Shown: positions 40,282-51,270 of the stretch, in pieces
Layout: each line of letters opens with the position of its first letter
Position numbering within the stretch: the stretch's first letter is position 1
NCBI RefSeq assembly: GCF_933775445.1
Contig: NC_065876.1
Coordinates: 6,944,001 to 7,008,000, forward strand
DNA from: Argentina anserina
Lineage: Eukaryota > Streptophyta > Magnoliopsida > Rosales > Rosaceae
Reading direction: 5' to 3'
DNA: 64,000 bases
The notes under the pieces: generated by a model
The model's input: only the letters and a program-made list of their open reading frames with translations
Told to the model about the DNA's origin: nothing
Database searches by the model: none
Position numbers and translations under genes: made by a program

Positions 40282-40654
40282 GTCCATGTGAAGGTACATG
40301 ATGAAAATTCATTAACAACGCAAAGGAAAGCAACTACGCTACCTAAAGGCTCCAAAGAAGATGTCCTGTCACTTCTAGGAGATACAGACGAGTCAACATA
40401 CCCTATCTACATGACAGGTGCAAAACAAACCAATTGGAAAGTTTTTTACTCTGATCTATTCTTACTTATTCCTCATTAAACTGCTTGCGGTGTTTCCAGG
40501 TCCAACGCTCTGCACTGTGTGCACCGCAGTGATAGACCTCAACGAACAAACACTATCAATTCTCGAGGGAAACCCGAAAAATAGAGAAATTTCTCACATC
40601 TTCTCTACCTGTTCAGAAGATTTCAAGATGCCATTACAAAAGCTCAAAGTCTAG
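40282..40654 (+). pseudogene. Same C45-like gene, 3' block (last two exons)
   Basis: Exon 40282 or 40294 to 40417 encodes VHDENSLTTQRKATTLPKGS and SLLGDTDESTYPIYMTG. Exon 40500-40654 encodes PTLCTVCTAVIDLNEQTLSI, then LEGNPKNREISHIF, and ends in TAG. It is the family's C-terminus, colinear with the 5' block but separated from it by the inverted exons. Confidence 0.82.
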
Positions 40655-40687
40655 CTGCATTCTTAAACTGTGTAGCATGTGGAGCTC

Positions 40688-41274
40688 CTATGCAGGTTCA
40701 TAGAGGCCTAAAACGTGCCCATCAGGTCAGCGCATTGCCGCAACCTGGACACCAAAGATTGTTACACAATTTTTTGACAATTTAAAGAATAAGTCATGAC
40801 ACAACTGTTAATTAAGAACTTAAGCCGATCATCACCTTGCCATATATTTCATATTTGATTGGACCATCTAGTTCAGCTCCTAATGTCATTAGTTTCTTCG
40901 CTGTTTGGTTAATGTCTCACTGTGAACGACATAAGCGAAGAGTGTCCCTTCTGCATTACATGGTCCCTGTGAAACAAGATTATTGGCAGAACCCAGAAAG
41001 CAATACCTTTCCACATTTACGTTGAAAAACACAAACGCGCAAATGCAGTGCAAAAGTTCATTGAGGCATATCATTAAACAGGTTGAGTGCATCTAGCAAA
41101 AGAGTAATACTTGGGGGATTGCATGAGGCCGAGTTTGAGTGGACCCGACTGAAGCTCGGCCCAGCGAAGAGTGCAGACGTGAACGGTGAAGTCCAAGCCT
41201 TCCGAGTAGAACCGAGCAGCTTTGGGAACGTCCTTGTGCAGTTGTAGTATCCACCTAAACGACGCCGCTGCCAT
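40688..41274 (-). pseudogene. Glyoxalase/bleomycin-resistance-like protein, broken
   Basis: Three minus-strand exons with GT-AG edges: 41111-41274 (starts MAAASFRWILQLHKDVPKAA, ends GLMQSPK), 40836-40966 (DHVMQKGHSSLMSFTV, later LGAELDGPIKYEIYGK) and 40688-40744 (VAAMR, stop, PDGHVLGLYEPA). Exon 2 has lost two bases after SLMSFTV, shifting the frame into a stop. Exon 3 has an in-frame TGA near 40729 where the family has a Cys codon. The vicinal oxygen chelate fold would be incomplete. The reading end is 34 bp from the stop of the convergent C45-like gene, so both members of this pair are damaged. Confidence 0.82.
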
Positions 41275-42538
41275 CGCTCTCCCTCTAGCGGAGTACCCAA
41301 AAAAAAAATCTACATTTATATAAATAACTTTAGAAACGGGCATACTGTACTTGTAGTTTGGACCAGTATAAACGTCTTTTGAAATTTCTAATTTCATTAT
41401 AGATTGAAAGTTTCTAATTTCATACTAGAAGTTATTCATGATCAATTTAAGTTTAGTATCAAATTGAGATATATATTTGTTCCACTAACATGTTAATTCA
41501 TATAACCTAAATATACCGTTAAGATGAAACTTGTTATGGTTTACAAGTGTAGTTAGTTTGAACACATATAAGTTAAAACGCTTAAATTTCATTGTTTTAA
41601 GGCTCAAACTAAAATTTGCGAACAATGAATTGAGATACAACATTCCCATGTAAAGCATATGGCTTTCTTTTCTAAGGGAATGCAGCACTTGATATGCAAT
41701 AGAATAAAATGTAGACCATAGAGATAATCTTAGTAGTTCACTACTATATTACTTCATGAAACAATGCTCGAGTTTTGCATGTTTATGGCCAAAGCTGGAT
41801 GCATTGCACAATTTTAACTCATTTACACAATATGGGGCCATGTGCTATCACAACCATGAACAATGAACCATGACTAATTAACACTAAAACCCAATAATAA
41901 GGTTGGACTTCCTAATTTGATTTCATTCAGGTTTTACTTTTTTAATAAATTTGTTTTGTTATCCTTGAACAATCTTATTCTAATGTACTTGGATGCACTA
42001 GATCTCACTAATCTGGCATATTCTAAACTGACTTTTTTTGGGTTAAATTCCAAACTGATTTATCAGTAGATTTGAGGCAAAGGAGGTACTGTGAAACTAA
42101 GATTCTAAGAACAATAGACCTCCCAGTATGAAAGTAAAGAGTGAAAGTTACAGTACAGAAGTAATAGTGTGTATAGTTACAATAGTAGAATCCCTTACTT
42201 TTCAAATATGGAGTTGAAGCTGATATGAATGTGGCTAAACATAAATCCACTTGTAAATTATCACGAAAATACGTGGAACCTGAGTTCTCATGTACATCCA
42301 GAACCCAAAATTGTTGGCCTTCAACTTCTTATGATTTCAGTAGGCTATGTAGCAAAATAAGATGACACATTATACTAAATTACTAATATACAGATTACAG
42401 CTTCTCTTTTAAACTCACCTGAGATAGAGACTTGCATTTTCAGAGAATACCATGTTGATCTCCACAATACACAACAATAACCAACCAACAGCGCCATTTT
42501 TCAGAATTGTGTTAATGCTTTTACCGACTCAGAATAGC
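41275..42538. other. AT-rich spacer
   Basis: No gene was recognised. About 42400-42538 is probably the 3' UTR of the minus-strand gene at 42539-46027. Confidence 0.4.
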
Positions 42539-45500
42539 TTAAGAGGTACTTTTGAAAGCTTTTGCTCGTGTTGACCGTTGTCCTTTAGACCTTGCTTCAA
42601 GAAGCTTTGCCTTCAAGGTATTTTCCTTTTTCCGCAAAGGCAACTTGGAAGAAGACTGTAACATGTCAAGAGCTGGTGAGGTTAGTCTTGCCATCCATTG
42701 CCGTACTGGACTTGCCTGATTCCTCCATCCAGTATTACTACAAGAAGCCTCATTCAAATTATTTTCAGGAAGTACATGCCCACCATCTGATATAAAAGGT
42801 CGATTTCTGATATGGTTTTCAGCCATGTAATTCGCATTAGAACCATGTCTTTCATCTTGTTTATTTCCCTTTCTGTAAGTTTCAGCTTCTGTGACTTCAC
42901 AGTGTTCAGAGTTTTGAGATATGTTTATTTCAGTTTGCTTCGCTTCCTCACCTTTCCCCTGCTCTGAATTTACCACTTGAGATTTCTTATTTTCACCGCA
43001 TGACAAGGCCCAGGCCATCTGTTCTTCAAACTTGACCTGCAAGCTAGATGGAGTGCGACTTCTTACTCTTTCGGAAGAGGCAGGTTTTTTCTTCGAGTGA
43101 TCTGTTTTCACCTTTTCATCAATACCATTCTCTACAGCTTCCTCCACTTGCAATTTGAAGTCACTGTTACTCGGTTTAATTAGCTCAAAACAATGTGATT
43201 CACTGCCTAAAGAATCTTCTTCATCACCTGCATCTTGAGGTGCACTCACAACCTCCTCATTAAGTGGAACAGATTCCAGTGAATTCTTTCGACGATCCCT
43301 TGGCAACAGACTTTCGGTATTCTTAAGAGGTTTATTCATACATTTGGCTCGAAGGAAAGTCTCTATGTCAAGGCTAAGTTTGTCAACTATTGAGTTCTTT
43401 CTAGGAAGACCACATTCGGTTTGTTCTAGCTGCATCTGCATCCGCTCATCCAGCCATGATTCAGATACATGGAGAATCAACCGATCACGGTCAGAGCTTC
43501 CAGTCCAATCTTCGTCAGTTTTCTGTTTCAAAAAATGTACCTCTTGTTCATAGTCTTTGATGCCTTTTGCAAACTCATCGCATAGGTCTTCCAACAACTT
43601 CCTTGATTTTCTCTCACTTTCAAGCTCTATTAGGGAATTGGAAAGAGAAGATTTCACCTCAGAGAGGTCTCTTGCTAACTTCCTGTGTAGGCTTTCTGAT
43701 CGTTTTCTTAACCTTCTCTCATCTTCTAGTTCACCCCTCACAGACTGAACTGCAGCATGAATCCGATCCTGTTCTTTGCTCTTCCTAACTATTTTATCTT
43801 CTCCAATTTGCTTCATCAAATCATCCAGCTCATGTCTATCTGCTTGTCGTACCCGAACCAAATCTTTTATCTTGACACGGGCATTATCTAACTCTGCTTT
43901 CAGTGCCTTTATCAGAGCTATATTGGATGTATGCTGTTCCTCCAAACTCCATATCCGGTTCAAGACCTTCAGCAGTTCTGTTGATGTTTTAAGATTATAA
44001 TGTGACTCGCCCATTCTTCCCTTAAAGTCTAAAGAACTGGTGGGAGTCACTGCAGGGTTATAAGGCGCCACCTGAAAATTAAGAGAGGCAACAAACCATG
44101 CAAAAGTTTAAAGCATAAGACAACATCTTATAGATCGAGGCACTGAACTTAAGCTACAATTTAATTAGGTATACAAATGCTTAATAAATAGTGCAGAGTT
44201 TAAAGACAAGTAATTGGTGGAAGATGCATATAATGCAATTTGGAAGTAGTTGAAAACTATGTCATGGAGCACTCATCATAACCGTGAATGACTATATTAC
44301 AATGCTAGGGCATAATAATAGCTCGTGCTCACAAGATATTATATAATCATAGTGAACACGGTAGAATTCAAAATGGTTGCAAAGTCCTTCAACAGAGCAT
44401 AACCTTAGTACAGATTATCGATATGGTCACAGGCCTAGTATGATTATGTTACTGTCAACTCACATAATCATAAAGAGCCAGATGATTATGCCTTACTATA
44501 GGCACATATAACTCCATAATGTTATCAGTGTGAAGAAAAGATAAAATTGAGTTCTAGTATGCTAACAGATGCTTACCTCCATGGAACTACCACAGCTTGT
44601 TGGAGATACAGGTTGTAGAAGGTGATTATTCCTTCCAATTGATCGGTGATGTTGCATCAATGATGCAGCAATATGCCTCGTTAAATTGCTTGCACTTGCT
44701 GGCTGTTGTAGGTAGAACAAAAAAAAAACTCAATTGCAGAGGACAGAAATGTAATACTATTATCTTCCCTACTTATTTGCAGTCAGGATAGAGCAACGAT
44801 GGCGGGTTTCCAGCCTCCAGAACACGAAATTACAATGCACTGAATGCAGAGTTCAATGAATCTATTTGACAACACATAGTTGATCGATACAACACCCACA
44901 GTTCAGTGAAAACCTCTTTAAATGTTAATTGAGATGTCATCAGCACCTAGAAAAGTCATACTACCCTAGACAAAGTTTTGCTAATTGATAGTGCTTGTTA
45001 AAGAATAAAAACGGAGACGATTGAGCTCCGGAAAACCCACACTTATCAATTCAAAATTGATGTTGAAACTTGAAAGTAATTAGCATTACAAGGCAAACCA
45101 TGATGTCTAAATCATATGAGTTTATGATGTCTGATGAGAATGAACTCTCTGAAAGTCAGATGAGGAAAACATATGAAAGTAAATGAAGCCTGATGGCATC
45201 TTTGGTAATGATGGTTAACTATAAATGAGAAAAGCTACAATTCAGAACTAAAGAACGCTTCTTTATTATAAATTTGGAATAAATAAAGGAAGAAACAATA
45301 GTTAATTGTATGCATCGACAAGTAGTGATACTGAAACACCAAAAGCTCCATAAATCTCAAAGAAACATCTGTAATTCCAAACACAGAAGCAGAAAAAAGA
45401 AACAGTATGTACCCATCAACATAATTCACATGATCTTGCTTCTTTAACATATAGAGCAAACAAAAATAATACATATAACAAAAAAAAAGGAAAGAAACAA

Positions 45501-46027
45501 AGAGTAAAGAACACAGTGAAAGAGACTCAACATAAAATTGCAAAAATCCATCAACACCTAAAACTCGAAAACATGGGGGAAAACAGTACCTGGTCAGGAG
45601 AGCTGGGACAATTATCAGCCAAAAAGTTGGAAAGGCCAAGAATGCCTTTGTCCTTGGCCGGGTGGTGGTGGCGCTGCCTAGGCGGTGGAGGAGCGCCAAC
45701 ACCATTGTTGTGATTGCCTCTGTGCATCTTTGAGAGTGGGAAGTAGTTCTGAAACTCCCAGAGAGCAGCTCCCAGCTTTCTAGCTGAAACACGAGTCTGA
45801 TTAGTAGAAGTAGTAGTAGTAAAGAGAGCGTCTTTAATGATGGGTTGATGTTGTTGTTCCTGTCCAAAAGGGAAGAGACTCCATGAGGACAACACTGGAG
45901 TAGTTGGGCCACCTCTGCTGCTTTTTCTAATCAATACACTTCTTGTTCTCCTCCTTGCCAACTTTTCTCCCAAAATTTCCTCCTTTTCTGCTTCCTCTCC
46001 CCCACTTTCTCCTCCTCCTCTCATCAC
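42539..46027 (-). CDS. At5g41620-like coiled-coil protein
   Basis: Three minus-strand exons join in frame: 45590-46027, 44577-44702 and 42539-44071, giving about 698 residues. The N-terminus has the family motif LARRRTRSVLIRKSSRGGPT and VSARKLGAALWEFQNYFPLS. Exon 2 has ASNLTRHIAASLMQHHRSIG. Exon 3 holds a long coiled coil (about residues 215-410: ELLKVLNRIWSLEEQHTSNI, LEDERRLRKRSESLHRKLAR), then a low-complexity acidic/basic region and a basic tail (ASPVRQWMARLTSPA, SKGQRSTRAKAF). Relatives are annotated as uncharacterised or USO1-like proteins. The role is unknown, and a cytoskeletal or vesicle-associated scaffold is only a guess. Two adjacent ATGs (46025-46027 and 46022-46024) could start it. 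No lesion was seen. Confidence 0.88.
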
Positions 46028-46558
46028 TCGCCCTTTCTCTCTCTATCACTATGTTATTTTTCCTTTCCCAAACGGATGTTTCTCTCTCATCTTTTCCTAG
46101 TTAAAGATTTATTCTTTTTGGGCAAACAGAACAGCTGCAGCACAGACTGCACAGTAGTGAGGTTTTATTTTTATAGATCAGGATGGGTCTTTGCTGTGTA
46201 TTGTTCTTTGGTGTGTTTTTTCTTTCTTTCCCAATTATAGTACAGTAGATTTGTTGCATTTAGTACGTACGGTCACCCTCCAAAACTAAATTTTGATCGA
46301 GATTGTACGGATTATAAGGGATTGATTGTACAGTGTTTAAATTTAATAGTTTTCTACAAAATTGGCCATTAATTACTTTATGCATACTAAGTTATTTGAT
46401 CAACATGAAAAATTATTATATATACCCGATACATAGTATATATGGTGTAACTCTTTAATATAATTGATCTATTTTTACTGTGTTTGTCTTTGATTAGTTA
46501 CTCATATTTAAATAATTTTTTTCCTTTCACCGCGTGCATGTTACCCATAATTTTTTTT
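46028..46558. other. Promoter/5' region of the At5g41620-like gene
   Basis: A CT-rich stretch at about 46028-46095 probably belongs to the 5' UTR on the minus strand. No defined promoter element was called. Confidence 0.4.
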
Positions 46559-46918
46559 CAGTGCTCCCGGAGAACCACGTGGTAATGTCCAGTGGTCTTC
46601 CTCACCTGTTATATTTTGACACATGGATTTATTACACCAAAATTATAATTATATTTTTTTTATTTGTGAAATGACCTTCATATGTTTTGATAATTTTGAA
46701 CTAAAATTTCGGATTTAGGGTTTATGGTTTATGGTTTATGGTATAAGGTTTTAGAGTTTATGATATTAAAGTGTATGGTGTAGGGTTTTAGAAATAAATC
46801 TAAAATAGTATTTGATAAAATAGCTTAAATATATATTTTTTAATTAAATCATAAGTGTCAAATGATGATTGGAAGTGAGTACCACTAGATATTGCCACAT
46901 GGTTCTCTGGTATGACTG
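46559..46918. mobile_element. MITE with about 38-bp inverted ends
   Basis: 360 bp. The left end (CAGTGCTCCCGGAGAACCAC, then GTGGTAATGTCCAGTGGT) is matched by the reverse complement of the right end (ACCACTAGATATTGCCAC, then ATGGTTCTCTGGTATGACTG). There is no coding capacity. A telomere-like run of TTTAGGG/TTTATGG words lies inside at 46714-46742. No clear target duplication was found. Confidence 0.7.
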
Positions 46919-47157
46919 GAAAATTCTTCATGTTTACTACACCATAAAGTTATATGATTGGTTGGAGCCAATATCACGTAGTGTTCCGGGTACATAGAAT
47001 AATTACTCGATCAATAGTTAAAGCCAATTTATTACAAACTATTTTATTTGTGGTAAACTTATTTGTATTCCAAAGCAAACTAGGGATTAGAACCACCAAT
47101 GGTGTACGAGTTGGTGACTAGAATCCTTGTACCAAGATGCAAATCTCATAGGCGCGT

Positions 47158-49373
47158 GCTCAATCCAGGGGCGGATCCAGCCCAAAGCTTGTCTGGGCTG
47201 GAGCCCATGCTTAAATTTTGGGTTTCAAAAATTTATTATATATTAGCTAGCCCAAGACAAAAAAACAGATTAGATATTTGGATTTTGGAGTAGTTCTCGT
47301 CGCAGTCACCGTTCGATCCATTCATTCTAATCGTTCGTCCTTCGTTTCTCTCCTCACGCGAAACCCTCTGCTGACTGCTGCTTGCTGGTCTGCTGCTCAG
47401 CGCCCACTGCCCAGCCGCCCACTGTTTTGTGACTTCCGTCTGCCTCTAGTCCTTCGCGCCTTCCGCCATACGTCCACACAGTCCACGCTCCTCCCACCCT
47501 CACCTTCAGGCTCTGTCGATTTCACCACAAAAAGGTTCTCTCACTTCTCTGATTTCAGATTTTCAATTTGATTGATTGATGTAATTTATATCAAATGGAT
47601 TGTGCATTTGTGCTACATTGAATTCAATTATCTCATTGACTGTTCAAAGTCTTGCGTTTTGCATTAATTGACATCCTTAATTCCTTATTACCTAGCATCT
47701 GACTGAAAATTCAAGTAGAATCAATCAGCTGCGAACTCCTTTGTTGTTGTCTTGTACTCTTGTTGATGATTGACATCTGCTTGAGTGCTTGACTGCTTTG
47801 ACCTTTGAGTAATATAATGAAGTGATCTGAACTCTGAAGTGATTTCTTGTTAAGTTTCTTTTTGCGTCTTACTGTCTTAGACTGTTCTTCTTCCTCTCTC
47901 CCAATGAGATGAGATGTGAGCAGCTAAGCTTATTTCTGTTGTAGTAATAAGAGGTCTTTGTATGTTAATGTATGTTAATGTATGTTGGAAGTAGAGGTAG
48001 GAATAAGTGCCTGGATAGCTTCTTTGGTCATCTTCTTCTTAAACTAATCTTATGCTTGACCGATAAGAGAATATTGGATGGCACTTTCCCTTGAAGATGA
48101 CTATCCTCAAATGGCACTTTCCCTGTTAAAAGCTGAAAGCAAATCATCCCAAAACTATAAACATCAGACTTTTCTGTGTACTTTTTCTCACTACTTTCAC
48201 TGTGTTCTTGCAATCTTGCTCTTCCAGAAATTCAGGAGAATACCATATAACAGGTGGACTTCCATTCTGATTTGAAGTGTTTTTCTGTGTGGAGTTTTTA
48301 ATAGAAGTTAAACCGAAACCTGAAATCTTTGCAATCAAGAAACCTTCTGTGGATAACCCTCTTCCTTTGACCAAAATGTTACAAGGATTTAATTCTCCGT
48401 GGTAAATTTTCTTTGAGTGGAGATATTCCATTCCTCTTGCAATTTGAAGCATAAGATCAATAGCAACATGAAGAGTGAATGGAATTCGCTTCCTCGGGCC
48501 ATAAATCTCCTTGATGTAGCTGCCAAGGTCTTTATTCATGAGCTCCATAATGAGGAAACACTCTTTCTTTTCCTCATCTGTAAACGCACAAAGGCAGTGA
48601 ACAATGTTAGGGTGGGACAGTGATAGCAATGAAGAGATTTCTGGCAGCAAGGGTTCAATTTCCCCATAGAACTGCCTTGAGGCAAAGCTTTCACCCAACC
48701 ATAAGATCTCTTTGTACTGACTTCCACAGCCTAATCGGTAGATCCTGCAGTAGCTTTCACCCAACCATATTTAGTACTCCTGTCTGTATTCACAAAACCT
48801 GCAGTAGTCTTGTACGTAATTTTGTTGTTTTAACCATTAGCATCGAGCAAGGTTACACCAGGGTTTTTGGAAATATCTGAAGGCCAGAGGCTACAGAATG
48901 AACAATATGTAACTGCTGCTAATTATAAGTATAACTACGTTTCAACGTACCAGCCTCTCTTAGGTAGCTAGTTTTGTGTGGTTGACTGGTTGGGTTCTTC
49001 TGGCCCTCTTTTTATGAAATATTATTTAATTCACCAAAAAAAGTTTATTTGTTTTTATTACATATTGCTATCTTTGGTATACTTATTTGTTAATACTCTT
49101 TGTACTGCGTTGCTTAATTAGCATATGCAATCCATATTAACATCCATGGAACAAATGTGCTACGTTGGTTAGCACTTGAGCTTATTATGTCTAATTACAT
49201 TTCCTCTATCAAATGTGCTATGTGCCTCTTCATAGCCTATGTCTAATTACATACAGTAGCTTGTTATGTCGTTGTGATCTCATTGTTATTATGCTTAATT
49301 TCAGAATGTCAGGTAAGCCCCGTTATTGAAGTCCCTGCATCATTTCAATCCTGGATCCGCCCCTGGTTCAATC
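47158..49373. mobile_element. hAT-type element carrying a captured kinase fragment (Pack-hAT), TSD G(C/T)TCAATC
   Basis: The element is 47166-49365 (2,200 bp), with perfect 15-bp inverted ends CAGGGGCGGATCCAG and CTGGATCCGCCCCTG, typical of Tip100-like hAT. The flanking octamers GCTCAATC (47158-47165) and GTTCAATC (49366-49373) differ at one base, as expected for an old 8-bp target duplication. No transposase was found, so it depends on an autonomous relative. The left part (47290-47560) is CT-rich and leader-like. The centre is a piece of a host protein kinase gene. Confidence 0.88.
48028..48764 (-). pseudogene. Captured protein kinase fragment (DUF1221-associated kinase family) inside the hAT element
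   Basis: The minus strand reads without introns from GSQYKEILWLGESFASRQFY through PEISSLLSLSHPNIVHCLCA, CFLIMELMNKDLGSYIKEI, MEYLHSKKIYHGELNPCNIL and AKISGFGLTSIK. After a 1-nt frameshift near 48210 it continues EKKYTEKSDVYSFGMICFQL and LTGKVPFEDSHLQG. The catalytic-loop Asp is replaced by Glu (HGELNP), and the DFG position reads GFG; the latter may be normal for the family. The glycine loop, N-terminal domain and C-lobe end are missing. It appears non-functional as a kinase, but it could make antisense or small RNAs against its source gene. Confidence 0.85.
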
Positions 49374-50853
49374 AATCTCATTCTGACTTGTGATCAGGGG
49401 TGGGGAGAGTTCTCCCAACATGAATTTTTTTATGTTATATATCATGTGAGTATGCTCATAAATTTTTGTCTATTTGGAGATGCATGGTAGCGGAGATTAT
49501 TCTGACTTTAATTTTCTTTTTTATAAATCAAGTGATTTAGTTTAAAAAAAACATAGAGATCAAAATTCCAAATAATTCATTGCGTATAGGACGCCTTTAG
49601 GGTCCATCCCAGTATACAGATGGTTCCGCATTTTTATTTCTGGTCGGGTGTTTCATTACTGTATGTGAGCCTGACAAAATATATAATGCTACATTGCTAC
49701 AAGCAAAGGACTTGCTGTATGTTCTCGATTATGATACAACAAAGGAGCTTGATATTTTCATCTTTGTGTCCTTCGTTCTAAATTTAATAGAGAAAATAGG
49801 ATTTGAATAACTTGATCTGGTTTCGAGAAGTAAAATATCAGTTGATTGTGACTGTATGACCACGAGTTGAAGAGAAAAGAGGTTTACCGTGCCGTGTTGG
49901 ATTTCACTGAAAAGTCTGAGACCATGCCTGGGATTCTGGCTCTTCCTTTTCCATTTTCTACTAGGACAAATAATAGGATTTCAGCAAAATGTTTCCAGAC
50001 GATTTATTTTAGAGCCTTAGAGGGATTGTTGGTACGAATGGTTTCTTCCTTATACACGGTGGACCGGACAATGTGTTTTGCTTATGATAGACTATTAGAA
50101 TAGGGCGTGGTTTCTTGATTCTTATTTTGGTTGGATTTTGCAACGTAAACAAATTTATCGTCAAGAAACCAAGAGTACACAATCAGCACATTTACAGCCT
50201 AAGAACTTCAGCTTTTATGCGACCGAGTTTTGTGACGAGTTCACAAGAAATTTCGTTTTTCTTTTTATTAACTTTCACATCGTGCTTAGTCATGTTGTGA
50301 TTGTTGTTTTTTGTGTTTCTATTTGTATTTTTGTGTCCGGCCCATTCATATCTTTCGTTTTCCTGTCTTGCCACTCTTGTGGTTTATATTTTTAAAAACG
50401 TGTGTTTCAGTGTAATGTGTTCGCGGATCCGTCACTGTAACTTTGTTGTTTAATAAAGTTTAAGTTGATAAAAAAAACTTTCACATCATCATTTTCTTTA
50501 GGTTTAGGAGAATCAGTTCTTAAACTTATGTATGAGTTGTTGTCAACTTTCATTAACATGCATGTAAATTTTAATTTTTAGAAATAATGACATAATTTAT
50601 TGTCGTATCTTTATCGTGAAGAAATTGTGCTAGCTGTTAGTTATGTTCATCTTTTACCGTCCCAATCTCATGCATATTCACTAAACACCCCAAGTTAAAA
50701 AAACTAATCTTAATAATTTTGTGGCTCGATCCCTGGTTTAAGCTTTTGCACAACAATGAACATGTACAACTGTAACAATAAATATGTAGAATTGTCAGAC
50801 AAAAGGTGGAAACTGCAGCTTGCGGAGAAGAGATCGACATGTTGATTGCTGAG
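49374..50853. other. Repeat-rich spacer
   Basis: No gene was recognised. 50390-50475 ends in AATAAAG and a short A-run, and may be the 3' end of an old retroposed sequence (low certainty). Confidence 0.35.
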
Positions 50854-51270
50854 CAGTGCCATTCCAAGGCAAATTGAGGCCTAAGACGAAATTTAGAAGA
50901 AAATTTGTTTTCTTAATGGAAAAGAATAGGTAGTACTTTATTTTTAGAACTAGTGAATTAGGTGTCGGTAAAAACAAAATACAAAAACTGTATGAATAGA
51001 ATTAAAGTTCAAGAAAAAAATTGAATTTTAATTTACAATAACCAATTAAATATAACATTTTAATCTTATCAGGAAAGTAATCTTTAAGGTCATATTCGTG
51101 TCAATTTAGGCTTTTATTTTCTATTTCAAAATATTTTATTTATGCTCATACCTCTTAATTCATACACACATATATAGGGAGGTGAATTTCAGAATGGGGC
51201 CTATTTATCATGTGAGGCCTAAGACGGACCGCCTTGCTCGACTGTAGCAAGGGCCGGCCCTGTTGCTGAG
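50846..51270. mobile_element. hAT MITE with perfect 8-bp target duplication TTGCTGAG
   Basis: The element is 50854-51262 (409 bp), starting CAGTGCC and ending GGGCCGGCCCTG, with GAGGCCTAAGACGAAAT (left) mirrored by ATGTGAGGCCTAAGACGG (right, direct sense). The right end is a classic hAT terminus (CAGGGCCGGCCC on the other strand), while the left end is more diverged. TTGCTGAG stands exactly on both sides (50846-50853 and 51263-51270). Confidence 0.82.

Noticed and set aside
45235..45912. 225-codon minus-strand ORF
   Set aside because: It overlaps exon 1 of the At5g41620-like gene in another frame and then runs into intron 1. Its hydrophobic tail comes from AT-rich intron sequence.
49867..50480. 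Possible LINE 3' end before an A-run
   Set aside because: Only AATAAA and a short A-run support it. No RT motif or target duplication is visible.
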